From NCBI GenBank assembly GCA_916613615.1, contig OU744725.1, positions 59,404,575-59,468,574 of the forward strand: a stretch of 64,000 bases of DNA, read 5' to 3'. Each line of letters opens with the position of its first letter. Positions within the stretch are counted from its first letter, which is position 1. The translations under genes and the position numbers were made by a program. This stretch comes from Steromphala cineraria (taxonomy: Eukaryota; Mollusca; Gastropoda; Trochida; Trochidae). Positions 28,819 through 40,442 of the stretch are shown here, piece after piece. The notes beneath the pieces were generated by a model. It had not been told where the DNA came from, did no database searches, and worked only from the letters and a program-made list of their open reading frames with translations.

Positions 28819-29208
28819 CATTCTCTCACCAAAGAGGCAGATCAAGCCATGAAATGTTGAAACAGCCTCTGTTCTATTACGCCGATTTTGTGGGAGATGC
28901 CTGACAGGAGGCAAACAAAGTTAGTTGTGCAATCAGCGACGCTGTTCTAAAATCATCATTTTGGCTACTGAATTATGACAAAAGCATTGTGATTTAAAGC
29001 ACCCTTTTCATTATTCAAAATTCAAACGGATTGTGGTGCATTAAAAGTTCACCTGGACACGGGTCTCTACGGGATTCCGTCAGATCTTAGATTTGTGACA
29101 AGTAACAACGTAATATTAAATAAGGAAGCAAATCTATGATTTGATTTCAATGAGAGTAAGGCTATACCACCATTTCATGACTTGATCTGCCTCTGTGGGG
29201 AGAGATTG
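28819..29208. mobile_element. CATTCTCTCC-type MITE
   Basis: Left end CATTCTCTCACCAAAGAGGC, right end CTCTGTGGGGAGAGATTG, inverted. It keeps the internal CAGCGACGCTGTTCTAAAAT and GGCTACTGAATTATG segments. The outer bases have decayed (GATTG instead of GAATG) and no target duplication is evident. Confidence 0.85.
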
Positions 29209-29727
29209 ATGAAAAAGGAATTCAAACAACACAACAAGGGGTAATGATAAAAGAATAAACAGTGGCATTCAGTTTCCGATTGTGTCATCTGTCTGGGAAT
29301 CTGAATCCGCTACGATTAGATACGATTAGATACGAAGGAAAAGAAGGCAATAAATGTTAACATTTAATATAGATCTTGTGAAAGAAGTAACTATAACCTT
29401 TATATCATATTAAATTGCAAACAGTGTTTTGACGTTGTAGTGCCCTGTAACTTGGAAATAAGCTTAGGACTAATAACTATCCTTTGTATATGGCTATAAG
29501 AAGTTTCTAATAGACAGCACACAAGGAACGATTTAGAATTTGATATCATAAATCTTGTAACAAGTTTTATTTACATAATACCCCACCAAAGTGATTAATC
29601 CTGAGGGGTCTAACGAGATTAACACCTGGAGACTACAGCTGTTGTCCTACTTCTCCTTCTAATTTCATTTTGATTTACAAATTCCAATTCCGATCAAAGT
29701 CTAATGTACATCTTTGAGATGCTTTAA
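29209..29727. other. Unannotated sequence
   Basis: Contains a short tandem of ACGATTAGAT at about 29311-29334; otherwise nothing recognised. Confidence 0.4.
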
Positions 29728-30245
29728 TTGATGTACTTTTAAATAATATGCTTGTATTGAAAGGTTTCCATGCCATTATTATACGTTTTTCACCTTCACT
29801 ACAAAGAATCTGCTGAACAAAATATTAATCGTGTATTGCAATTCTTACATTTGTATACAGTTTTGAATAAAAAACACTTCTATCTACCTATGAAAAGTAG
29901 GAAAGATACACAAAACAATTTTTTTTATATAAGAACCAAACACTAATGCATTTATATAAGAGATCCAAAATCGACAATGAAGTATTTTGATGTACTTTTA
30001 AATAATATGCTTGTATTGAAAGGTTTCCATGCCATTATTATACGTTTTTCACCTTCACTACAAAGAATCTGCTGAACAAAATATTAATCGTGTATTGCAA
30101 TTCTTACATTTGTATACAGTTTTGAATAAAAAACACTTCTATCTACCTATGAAAAGTAGGAAAGATACACAAAACAATTTTTTTTATATAAGAACCAAAC
30201 ACTAATGCATTTATATAAGAGATCCAAAATCGACAATGAAGTATA
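29728..30245 (+). repeat. Perfect 259-bp tandem duplication
   Basis: 29728-29986 and 29987-30245 appear identical base for base, starting TTGATGTACTTTTAAATAAT and ending GACAATGAAGTAT. No divergence means a very recent event or an assembly artefact. No coding content. Confidence 0.95.
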
Positions 30246-30493
30246 TTTCTACAAACAGAGGAACGTGACATTATTCAAATTCTAATGATGATAAAAGATA
30301 ATGATGTTTATTTCAGAAGTGTAGATCTCTCTGCTCATATTTCCCAATAAATACGCAAAGAGTCAAATATAAGTCAATATTTTCAAACATAGCCAGAAAC
30401 ACTATGATGCATATAAAACATAATGGAAATATGATGTTATAATATCTCACGCACACAAATGCCTTAAGCATATATTGATACTCTCTTAACTTG

Positions 30494-30522
30494 AAATCAA
30501 ATCAAATCAAACCAAATCAAAA
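30494..30522 (-). repeat. (AAATC)n microsatellite, possible LINE tail
   Basis: About five units of AAATC, one mutated to AAACC. It lies just beyond the 3' side of the minus-strand LINE remnant, where some LINEs carry a short tandem tail (GATTT in LINE sense). Confidence 0.8.
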
Positions 30523-30609
30523 TAACAATAAAAAAACATAAAAAAGGGTTTTTTTTGTTCTAGGATGCATCTTTGATAAATAAATTTGCAAGTTTTCGTT
30601 CCTCCTTTT

Positions 30610-31690
30610 AATTATTACACATGTTAATGATTATGTTATTGTTGCAGGCATGACACCTGTGAAGATCGACGTTGTATATTGGACAGGCAAATACTAGATT
30701 AAAGTGATGGCTATCTTCAATGGCATAAATGTTTTTAAGAATAGAACAGGGCACAAAAGGGTTCTGCTCTCGGCATATTTTCCCATCTTCCAGTTTCAGT
30801 GCGTAGAATATTGTTTCAACACACACATCTTATAAAAGTGAGTCGGACGGTTCTTAAGATATAAACATTTTTTTCTGATTCAAGCAGTAATTTCACTCTT
30901 GAGTAGAGTTCCAGTTTTTGAGTTTTCTTGATATGTGTATTCCAGTTTTGTATAATTATATTGAAGCTTTAAGAGAATTTCAACACAAGACTATTTACAA
31001 ATCAAATGTTTTGTGCACCCCTAGGCGTATCAAAATCCCGTTGAAAATAACAAAGTTCTAATGTTTCCAGTCCCTGTTTTCCAACCAGCATTATCCAGTT
31101 ATAATGATGGTGGAAACTTTTGTTGCAATCTTTATACTTGTATTGACAAATTTCAGTTCCAAAAGTTTATATTGGAAGAACCATTTTGTCAAAGTGACAC
31201 ATTGACCTGAACTGTGTTAATGTCATTTTAACCTATGCATCTAAAAATGTACTAACCTAGCTTTCTTCAACTAGATACAACTTGTAACCTACAATCTCTG
31301 TAAAGCATTTTTCAGCGTTTTTGGAGATACCTCTTTTTCAAACACCATGATCCGTGTCTTGTCTGTGTTAACAGTCATTCAAACTTTACAAAAATTAAAA
31401 AATTTTGGTTAGAAGATTTATTTATTTCACTATTGTAAAAAAATTCTGCTGAGTTCACAATGTCGTCTGCAAATAATAATGTTGTCAAGTTCTGTAAAAA
31501 GCATTAACAATACATTCATAAAGTTGTATCATATCAATAAATTCGTAAGGAATACAACAAATAAAGTTGTTCCATTTGAGCATTTGAAACAATCACATTT
31601 AAGAGTATTGACAGGTTGATAGCCTTATAAAATTATCTTCGAGTACATAAAACAATTTTGTACCGAATCAAAAGACAAAAAAGATATCAG
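30610..31690 (-). pseudogene. Decayed LINE reverse transcriptase (3' half)
   Basis: Read on the minus strand, several reverse-transcriptase landmarks occur in the right order but in different frames. LLFADDIV (about 31480) is the catalytic palm motif with the two aspartates. VNTDKTRIMVFEK follows (about 31365), the conserved segment downstream of the palm. FDKMVLPI then a stop and TFGTEIC (about 31180) match the usual DKxVxPILTYGxEIW block. IEDSHHFNLVFACPIYN (about 30690) matches the terminal IEDExHFLxxCPxY block. At least three stops or frameshifts separate them, so the element is dead. The 5' part (endonuclease, early fingers) is absent or unrecognisable. The clade is not resolved (CR1/Jockey-like non-LTR element by motif style). 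Confidence 0.85.
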
Positions 31691-31699
31691 CTAATCGAA

Positions 31700-32936
31700 A
31701 ATTGTTTTATAACAGCTACAACACAAGATATCTTAGGTTAGTATTCTCCATTGCCTCTAATTATGCCAATGCTTCACACAATTCGATTGAGGTCACTGTG
31801 CCACAAATTGAACGATTAGTATATTTATTATGAATGCTGGAGAACGACTTGTCTTAATATTGTCCAAACAAACGGCATTAATACATAATTATTGGTATTG
31901 GCAATCTCATTTTTCAAAGAAACAGAAAAGAATAAATCACGTTCCATACTTCTTTCTACATTTGTGATATTTGAAATGTGTAATGGTGGCCTGCCTCAGT
32001 CGATATTTATTATACAGAGTCTACTGTGCTGAGACAAGATGCTTATACATATGAGACTTGGAAGATTAAGAATCCTTGTTTGTAGACAAGAGAGAATCCT
32101 TCAGTTCCCCACGATAATGAGGTCTGACAATGTAAGCAATTCGTGTCTACATAAGAGTTAACATTTGTATATGGTGTGTCATTACTTCAAGTCAATGTTT
32201 ACTGTGAAGTCTCCTGAGACGTGATCTTTCACTCATGTCTCGCTTGCAGTATTTTATGATTAATAAACGTCAAGAGATAGATTTCTTCATAGTTTTGGAA
32301 AAAAAGGATTTATACCTGTGTACAAATGATATTTCAACATTCGATTCGATTTTCTTCACCTCATTCTATACGTAATACAACACATTTTTCATTGAGAAAA
32401 TACAGAGTACAGAATTTAAGCAAGGAAATCGGCAAAGGAAACCGAAACAGAAGGAAATATCTTAGACAAAAAATAGGTACCGAGCAATAAGGAAACATTT
32501 CCTATTTGTTCAAAATGGAACATTACACATGTACACGCTGAGACATGCAAAGAAATATATACATATGAATTGATAGATTTTACTTTAAATCTAAGTTAAA
32601 TGTTTTTCCTTTGAGCATTATGGTTCAAACGCACAATCAAGAGTCCTTTCTTTTCAATTGAGTTATGCCCTTTTCACGATTTCAAAGATTTGCAACTTAT
32701 TAGAAACTTCATTTGTTAGCATAAAATGACATTTATATAATACAATTTCCTAAAAACATGTATAAGAAATGTTGCATTAGGGTTTTTGCATGATTTGCTA
32801 TAAAGGAACTATCATTATTAAATGAAGGGTTTATGAATATTTAAATCAATTTCATAGTGATTGACATACCATTTTTATCACAAGTCATGTTTAGATAAGA
32901 TATTTATATGCATGTTTTAACATTCCCCGCCCCATC
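31700..32936. other. Unannotated AT-rich sequence
   Basis: Possibly the diverged 5' part of the neighbouring LINE up to about 31800; otherwise nothing recognised. Confidence 0.35.
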
Positions 32937-33256
32937 TTAAAGGGGCAGTAGCACGTTTTTTGACAATTTTATTTTATTTGATCGTGTCAAAAATTTCATT
33001 ACACAAATCAATTATGCATAATCAGAGAACACATTATAAAGATTAACATAAAATACATTGGCAGCCATTTTTGTGTGAACACCTTTAATTCATTTTGTGT
33101 AACTAAAGGAATTGCATGGCTTAACTTTACATTATATATTTGTTTTATTACTGCTTGAATTAGTTAAAATACATTGTCTTTAGATTGGAACCATTTATTT
33201 TCCTTTTCCTGACATCACCTTAAATTCCCCCTAAAAACGTGCTACTGCCCCTTTAA
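32937..33256 (-). mobile_element. TTAA-flanked AGGGGCAGTAGCACG MITE, copy 3 (inverted)
   Basis: Starts TTAAAGGGGCAGTAGCACG and ends CGTGCTACTGCCCCTTTAA, near-perfect inverted ends, with CATC and GATG outside the TTAAs. The CCTGACATCACCTTA segment lies at the right end, so orientation is opposite to the 19.5-kb copy. About 320 bp, with an internal deletion near the left end. Confidence 0.9.
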
Positions 33257-34849
33257 GATGAAACATCCCAACTTAGGATTCCAAGTGATATTTTGATATA
33301 AACGTCCATATGACTGCCCTCGTAGGTAGTAAACACAGTTATTTTAACAAGCATAAACCAGCCACTGTGGTGTCTACTTTCTTTTTGGTGGGATTTTCTT
33401 ATAAATGTAGATAGATAAATTTCTCTGATTTGATTTGGTTTATCTCATATGTTGGCTCAGAGCATTTTATTTGAAGGTTGTCAACTATGAATAGAATTTA
33501 ATTTCGTATGCCAAGTTAAGGGGATATCTACATCGACTTTCCGTCTGGTTGCATTACAAACTTTGTCATAATTCAGAACATCTATTCTTGTAGAAATGTA
33601 TCAATCACAATATCAAACCAAATTTCATTACAAGCTATACTTATAATAATGTACTTATTTTTCAAGATTTTCAAAACTTAATCAAACCATATATTCCTAT
33701 CTCTTATTAACTCTCTTTATCATACTTCATTAGTTGAGTTGGGGAAAATCTTTCATTTATCATTTATCATTAATCGAGCTAACCATATCTCTAATTCTAG
33801 TATTACAAAATTTAAAGCCAATGCAAATTTTTAGGCAGATTTCTTAATAACGATATTCTTATATCAAGACTGCATTGACAATGAGTTAAACATACCTAAA
33901 CGCTGTGATCTCATTTAATCTCTAACTCCTGTATGCATGTGAAAAACGTTTTCCCAATCATCAAATCTATCTTGCAATACAAGCCCTATGTATCTTTCCC
34001 GTGATAGAAACCTAACGTATGAGGCCCAATGGCATGTATTCAGTTGTGAAATATATATATATACCAATGTAGTTCTTGGAACATGAATCTGCTTCTCCAA
34101 AGAGAAAAAATGGTATCGACTTTCCTTCAGAATCAAAGATAACATTTATTTTTAAAAACACTTTTACAATCTATTTTGATCAACTGAAAAGGACAAACGA
34201 AGTTAGCAATTTGTTTCGAAGTTCAGATGTTAATTCTATAACTTTATCCATAAATTAATAACTTATGAGAGATGACATACCACGAAACAAGATTGATTAT
34301 GTAAAATTTATCTTTTTTATTCTTTATTAAAAGTTAACAAATTGAAACACTGTCTTGCATGAATATATGAAATATAGCAATTTATTTTCGTAATGTTGTA
34401 TTAGTTCAAGTATTAAAGTGTTGATTGGCTAGTCGCTGCTTTCCGAAAAAGACCCAAACATTCATTTATTCTTATTGAAATATGAATTGCACTTTTAGAC
34501 AAAAATAAATCGAAGGATAGTCTAGTTAACACTATCATTTACAATCCTTCACAAAGGTTTAAATTGAAATTAATTCAGACAATGCTCGATGTTGAAGTTA
34601 TGCATACACACGATACATGTAATAAGAAATGTTCCTTAAATGTTTTATTTCAGCAGAATCTTTTAACTAGGACCATTAATGTGGACAAATAGCATTGAAA
34701 TAACGTTTGACAATAATTTAAGTTTCCCCCTCAAAGGACATCAGAGGTTTACAAAAAGATTTAGAAAAATTTACGTAAATAAAGCATTTGAAGACATTAT
34801 ACAAATACCTTCCATTAAGTAATCCCTTCGCACAAATCAAAGAAAAGTC
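33257..34849. other. Unannotated AT-rich sequence
   Basis: Overlapping 60-76-codon frames on both strands at 33915-34258 have no recognisable motif and no flanking splice sites that I trust. Confidence 0.35.
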
Positions 34850-35050
34850 ATTGAAATACATTCTCTCAAGAGACTTGCTTAGTAAACAGTAGCTTCAGCT
34901 GTTGACAACAAGAACGGGAAGATTAATACTAATGTAGACAGGTCTTGCTTACACTGTCAAACCCCATTAAAGTGAGATTCTAAAGGATTGTCTCTGGTGA
35001 ATCAATAATCAGTTCTTAACTACTTTATCTGTGAGACATTATGACACACG
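34850..35050 (+). repeat. Dispersed fragment of the duplicated unit
   Basis: CTTCAGCTGTTGAC, TAATGTAGAC, TGTCTCTGGTGAAT and surrounding bases match 1680-1860 and 11920-12080 in the same order, at lower identity. This shows that the segment existed as a dispersed repeat as well as in the 10-kb tandem pair. Confidence 0.65.
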
Positions 35051-35881
35051 TGCAACTGAGGAAGGTCTGAATGCTCATCAATTATTTATGAGGCTAGTTT
35101 TCTATATTTAATAAATAATTCAATTTAATTATATGATGGACTTGGAATAACACGTCTTTTCACACATAAGAATTATCAACATACATATTAACATTTTAAA
35201 GAAAAAATATAAAGTTTTTAAAGTATTGTTTATCAATCAAAAACTTGCTTTGTTCGTTCCTTTTATGTGATAAAAGATTCCTAATCGTCTTTGATGCATT
35301 CATGAAATCTTGAAACAATAATGTATGCGCTCAAGGATATGATAATAATTCCAGTTCGTCATTTGCAACGAGAGCAACATAACAAAATATAAACAGAGTT
35401 GTTCCATAGTGGAATATTCGTCCTAGTTGTCGCATCTGCTCACAGATGTTTCAGGCTTAAAAATCAACAAACTCGTGACAGGCATAAAGGCGATTTAATA
35501 CGAGAATCTTACTGCCGCGTCGCAGATATTGGAGTAAATCATGTATTTGTGATTACTAAAAACTAATGATAAAAGTCAACTTAAGTTTAGATATCGAACA
35601 AAAAAAGAAAATTACAGTCAAAACGATAGTATTACTGTCATGGCTAATACGACAAGGCACCGTGAAAGCTGGAATTGAACTATCTGTCAGAATGAACTAT
35701 CAGAACTTAACTGAAAACGTGATAGGAGTTAATAAGCAGGTTTGTTTCTGACAGATTTCAGTCTTTACCAGTCACATTTGTCTTTTTGCTGACTAATTGA
35801 CTGCATCTTCACTATCACCCTTTTAATACAAATTGTTCAAAAGTTATAAGATAAGACCATTTATCAGTCTAATTCGAATGG
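35051..35881. other. Unannotated AT-rich sequence
   Basis: A 61-codon open frame at 35566-35751 has no recognisable motif. No other feature. Confidence 0.35.
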
Positions 35882-35977
35882 CATTTTCTCCCCAAAGAAG
35901 AAGATCAAATTATGAAATGTTGATACGACCTCTGTTCTATTATGCCAAAATCTGTGGTTTCCGGCAGTTTCGCCTGC
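35882..35977. mobile_element. CATTCTCTCC-type MITE, left half only
   Basis: CATTTTCTCCCCAAAGAAGA through CTGTGGTTTCCGGCAGTTTC matches the left end of the family (compare 36392 onward). The right end is missing, so this is a solo fragment. Confidence 0.75.
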
Positions 35978-35989
35978 TAAGAGCTTTTA

Positions 35990-36355
35990 TACTAACTCCT
36001 TAACAATTGAGGTGTATGATTTATAGCTTTGGTTACCCTCTGGTCCTAACTTAGGGCCACATGGCAACCTCTTAAAGCTATTTTCATCTTCTTTTTGGAA
36101 TTAAAAGGCCAAGAAAGCTGAAATCTTTTGTACATGCAGTCGGATTACATACATTTTGTAATACAGATAGTGGGAATTATAATTTATAACTTTAGTGATC
36201 CCGGGTCCTTACTAAAGGAGAAATCACATTGGCCACACTTTAAACCATTGGCTAAATTTTTATTGTGTTATGACAATGGTAAAGAGGTAATTGCGGCTAA
36301 TACTTCGGGCGCAATGTTGGTAGCTGTACCACGGGTCCAAACACTACAATCGTAG
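35990..36355 (+). repeat. Dispersed repeat of the GGTGACCCTTTGGCCC type
   Basis: TTATAGCTTTGGTTACCCTC, GGCCAAGAAAGCTGAAATCT and TTTAGTGATCCCGGGTCC match, loosely, blocks in 37920-38100 and 38330-38500 (AAAGGCCTAGAAAGGTGAAA, TTTTGGTGACCCTTTGGCCC). Low-copy diverged repeats of the same family flank the MITE at 36392. Confidence 0.55.
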
Positions 36356-36391
36356 TATAAATACTTTGTTAACTCAATGCATGACACATGT

Positions 36392-36757
36392 CATTCTCTC
36401 CCCACAGAGGCAGATAAATTCATAAAATATACCTCTGTTATAATAGGACCGAATCCTTGGGTTCCGGTAGTTACCCCTGGCAGACATACTTTGCACCACA
36501 ATCCATTTGAATTTGAACAGATGTCAACACGTTTCTCTCTTAGAAAGGGTGGTTTTAAACAAAATTTAATGTCAATTTGTGTGTTTACACTGGAAAATGA
36601 ACGATGTAAAAACCCGCTCGAGTTTGAATGTATAATCCAAATGTATTGTGATGCAGTTTTTTTCCGCCAGGGGAAACTGCCGGAATCCACGGATTTCGGC
36701 GTAATAGAACAGAAGCTAAATCAACATGACTTGATCTGCCTCTGTGGGGAGAGAATG
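36392..36757. mobile_element. CATTCTCTCC-type MITE, near full length
   Basis: Ends CATTCTCTCCCCACAGAGGC and GCCTCTGTGGGGAGAGAATG are perfect inverted repeats over 20 bp and continue with mismatches (TTCCGGTAGTTACCCCTGG against CCAGGGGAAACTGCCGGAA), giving arms of roughly 90 bp around a short interior. A 188-codon frame runs across it into the right flank but mostly follows the MITE arms, so I do not call it a gene. No exact target duplication here. Confidence 0.9.
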
Positions 36758-36943
36758 CGTCATGTCATGCTGGCCGTCATTTGCAGGGATATCGTCGTCA
36801 CGGCCCAACGTACAAGGCGACTGGGCACTGTCAATGCGCATGAGTACCGTGGTAATGCTCTTGAACGCCCAGTTCGACCTTACAGAGCGATATTAGTATT
36901 AAGTAATTTTGCATTTAATGTCAACACTGGGTTATCAGAGTGA
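36758..36943. other. Locally GC-richer non-repeat segment
   Basis: Base composition rises to about half G+C (GGCCGTCATTTGCAGGGATA, CACGGCCCAACGTACAAGGC). The + frame stays open for 61 codons to a TGA at 36941 without recognisable domain. It could be an exon remnant; I cannot assign it. Confidence 0.3.
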
Positions 36944-37832
36944 AATCAAAGAATAGGTCAGAAATTAAAGTCAAATAATGATTATTGTGATATAACAAGC
37001 CCTTTGTATATTTATCATTCTTATATATCTTCTGAAAACACTTCAGACCGGAAGACTTTAGTTTAACTCTAAATACTTTTAAATTACAGCATTTAAAGCT
37101 TTTTATAACACACAGGGTTATTAATATGATTTTTGGCTGTATAGAAGTAAGTTACATAGTTTGAAATGTTTTTGACAACATGTACGAACGAATATAACTG
37201 GAGTTGAAATTTGCCGGGTCAGCCATCTTGCCTGAGATTATTTACCTGTAATATCGGGATGGTGACCGGATGCCTTGAGTTTAACTCTCAAAACGGCTCA
37301 ATCAACCGGATTATCCTCAAAATTAGAGAAGCTTTGGAAATCAAAAGGATTGATCCACCAATTGCCTTGTCACCAATCAACCTGACTATGGTCTTCGCAA
37401 ATTGCAGATCTTGCAGGTCTTGCAGATCTTAAATGATTTCTTATTATGCCTGGTTGTCTCTATCATAAACAAACAATCTACTATGGTAACAAGACGGTGA
37501 TTTCAATTTTAGTTTAGTGCATAAGTACAAGAAACCCTAGATCTATTCTTTATTTTCTTTGGTTGCTTGTTGTCAAATCCTAGATAAAGGTCTACAGATA
37601 TATTTCCCAGCTTTTACCCAGTGACGAAATCCTCCAAGTTCTGTACATGATATTGAATTACCAACAACTTTAGTAGTTAGTTTCAGTAAAAAAAGTGTCG
37701 TTAATCGTCCACATTCACCTACTTTCCCATGTCTTAGGAGATGAAATTTTACATTTCGTTCAAGTCTTATAATTGCAATCTAGTATTGCAGCAAAGCAAA
37801 GTATCCACAATGCTTACAGCTTACGTTTTATG
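36944..37832. other. Unannotated sequence
   Basis: Contains a short TTGCAGATC/TTGCAGGTC triple repeat at 37400-37430. No gene seen. Confidence 0.35.
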
Positions 37833-37905
37833 TTGGGGCGAGATGGCGCTGTAGTTAGCTCATTCGGCTTCGGGTCAAGAGGTCCGGAGTTCGAATCCCT
37901 CCAGT
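37833..37905 (+). repeat. tRNA-derived SINE head / tRNA pseudogene
   Basis: A box-like TAGTTAGCTCATTCGG (37852-37867) and B box-like GGAGTTCGAATCC (37886-37898) have the spacing of an internal pol III promoter. The cloverleaf does not close well and no clear anticodon loop is formed, so this is a tRNA relic or SINE head rather than a working tRNA. Repeat sequence follows immediately. Confidence 0.65.
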
Positions 37906-38520
37906 AAGCTTATGCCATGACATGGTGTCCGGCGTCCGTCCGTAAACTTTATACATTTTCGAATATCTCTGCAGAAGCAAAAGGCCTAGAAAGGTGAAAA
38001 CTTGTGTACAGACTACATGACAAGTGAGAATGATAATTTATAGTTTTGGTGACCCTTTGGCCCATAATAATGGCCACTGGGGATTGGCACTGAGGTCACC
38101 CCCTTCAAATCTCTTTTGATATTGTTCGGTGCGGATTTAAGTTTTTAGTGTGATCACCCTATACCATAAAAAGGGATTGGAGAACCTTTGGATCATATAC
38201 CCTAAATTATCAATTGCAGATTTGTTCGCCTTCTCATTCAAATTGGGGTCACTCAGTTACAATGTTGAGAAACTTTTGAGAAATTTCCATTTCTGAAATG
38301 ATTATCTGATATGACATCGCCTTCATACTTAATTTCAATAGTAGTGATCCTGTGGCCCCAACTAAAACCTTTAAGACATCTTCTCAAGGCATAGCATGCT
38401 GAAATGATTTGTAAAAACTCCTTAGGTAATTGGGATTCTACTATGTTCATTTTGTGACCTTGATGTCCCTAATAGGGGGAACCACATTGGTCACACCCTA
38501 AAAAGCAAAATTACATCTGA
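37906..38520 (+). repeat. GTCCGTCCGT / GGTGACCC dispersed repeat
   Basis: CCGGCGTCCGTCCGTAAACT, GCAGAAGCAAAAGGCCTAGA and repeated GTGACC / TGGCCACTGGGG, GGTCACCCCC segments. Several degenerate units follow one another. It directly follows the tRNA-like head at 37833 and may be the body of the same composite element. Confidence 0.6.
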
Positions 38521-39017
38521 AGCCTGATGAGCTAGAGACACGAAAGGAGATGTGATTATGTATAATCAAAACAAGAAAAGCCTTTAATAAGGCATGGTTG
38601 GTGCCACAGATGAAGGGAATTGTGATAAGTCGACCAATTGGGGTGACTAGTGAACAGTAACAACACTGGATACCAGCACTAATATTAGCACGAATATTGA
38701 TCAATCAATTAAAGTTAATTTAAAAATAATAATTTCTATCAACGTGAGTTTATGAAAGTTGTGATTTATTTTACATTTATCAACGAGTGTTGTTATATTT
38801 TATATCAAAAGACACGAGGGTGATGTTCTCTTTATCATCCAAAGTCACTATTTTTCACATCTCAGAAAAAAATGTACATATCTGAAAACAACAATACTAG
38901 ATTTTCAAGACAGTGAAACAGCGTTGACATGACAGGATATTGTGCAAAATGTACTGCAAAAACGATATCTCCTAGGCGCTATCGCTTGATCTCTCAGAAG
39001 CCATAATAATTAATTAT
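38521..39017. other. Unannotated sequence
   Basis: Nothing recognised on either strand. Confidence 0.35.
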
Positions 39018-39665
39018 TAAACATCAACTAACCTCGACCTTACAAATCCTCGATTTTCGTTAAAAGATTTTTCAAAAAAATAAAAGCTGGACTAAATGTT
39101 TTTTAATTTGTCCAATAAACACCTTTAATTAGCCTTTCATTCAGACAGCGTAATTATCGGCTGTGAAAAAACCACCTGGGTTAGGGGCCATAAAACTTGC
39201 GCGGTTGTGACGTAATACACAAACTCATAGAGTAACGCATCATTATTTCAACTGGAATACCGCCTAAATAATTGTTTAATTACCATTGATGTGGATATCT
39301 TTTTCACACCAAATGCTTAGTAGTGTTACATCTCAAATGATTTATCTAACTGAGTAGAAAACATTTTCTGAAAATCGTTACTTATTGGGTTTTTTTCCTG
39401 TGGTATTGTTACGATAGATGTATAGATAACGAGGCTGATTCTGTTTATGACGTCACAAAATGGGGGCGTGACCAGTCAAGCATTCACTTGTTTGTTGTCA
39501 GATAAGTCTAAGCGGCCCACCAAAAAGTGGCTTTCAAAAACGGATTTCATTACCAAACTAAACATATTTGAGTAGCCACCTTGATGCACAAGACAATTTT
39601 GTAATCAGACTTTCTATATTCCAAAGAAAATAGTGAAATATGTTTGTGGTTATGTGAACTTTAAC
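39018..39665 (+). repeat. Third copy fragment of the 10-kb duplicated unit
   Basis: Collinear with 7720-8325 and 17395-18030: AACATCAACTAACCTCGAC, TCCTCGATTTTCGTTAAAAG, TTTGTCCAATAAACACCTTT, GGGTTAGGGG, CATTGATGTGGATATC, ATATGTTTGTGGTTATGTGA. It is more diverged from both than they are from each other, so it predates the tandem duplication. Confidence 0.9.
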
Positions 39666-39704
39666 AGGAGTATTATAGATACTAAAAGACAAAATACTCT
39701 CCGA

Positions 39705-39757
39705 TGGGCCCTTATGATCCGAAGTAAAAAGCGTTATCAACTGAGCTAAGCAGGCCT
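39705..39757 (-). repeat. Truncated tRNA-Arg(UCG)-like fragment
   Basis: On the minus strand GGCCTGCTTAGCTCAGTTGA gives an acceptor strand and D arm. ACTTCGGATC follows, which is the anticodon loop of tRNA-Arg with anticodon TCG. The T arm and 3' acceptor strand are missing. It abuts the third copy of the duplicated unit. Pseudogene or SINE head. Confidence 0.6.
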
Positions 39758-39779
39758 GATAATTTATCTTTGGAACCAA

Positions 39780-40440
39780 CGATATATGTCATATTCTAAA
39801 TATAGCACGCGTCATTTTCAGTAGCTCTGATGATAAATACATGTTTTCAACGTAACCATTTAGTGACATCGTTAAGTATGACTTGTAACGTGGTCGTAAA
39901 ACTTCATCTATAAGTAAACATTAGTCTTATGTCAATGTCACCAGCGTACTTACAGAAAAATTCTTTTTAATTCGCCAGGCAAGCCCAATTAGTGACATTT
40001 AATCGCGCGGGTTATAAGAAAGTTGATTCTGCGATTATTGAATGCGAAATAATGCTTTTATCTAGAAAAAATGTAGACTCTTCTTCATATGAAGTTGTTT
40101 TTGATTGACTCTGTTAACATTTATCCGTGCCTTGAATAGAAAATATTAATACTCTTTTGAGTCAATTAAATCATATACCACAGTTTAATGTGCCAAATAT
40201 TTTGCATTACCAACTTGGTGACGTAAAGCAGTTTTTGCAACAGCTATGTTCATTGGTCATTTGATTTGCATACAGCACATGTGCTTGGCGCGGCTTCCTT
40301 TTGAAAATATCAACAGTAACATAGAGAGAAATCAAAACATTACTGGTTTGTACCTTTGGGCACCAACCAATAAGCATACGAACATTACCTGAAGTTGAGA
40401 AAGATTTAAAGTAATCAAATATATGTGATGACCTGAATGT
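39780..40440. other. Intergenic sequence 3' of the main gene
   Basis: No further exon found. Downstream flank of the minus-strand gene ending at 40498. Confidence 0.4.
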
Positions 40441-40442
40441 GA

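Noticed and set aside
36377..36943. 188-codon open frame, the longest in the window
   Set aside because: Two thirds of it is the inverted arms and interior of a MITE (36392-36757), and the frame is not kept in other copies of that MITE.
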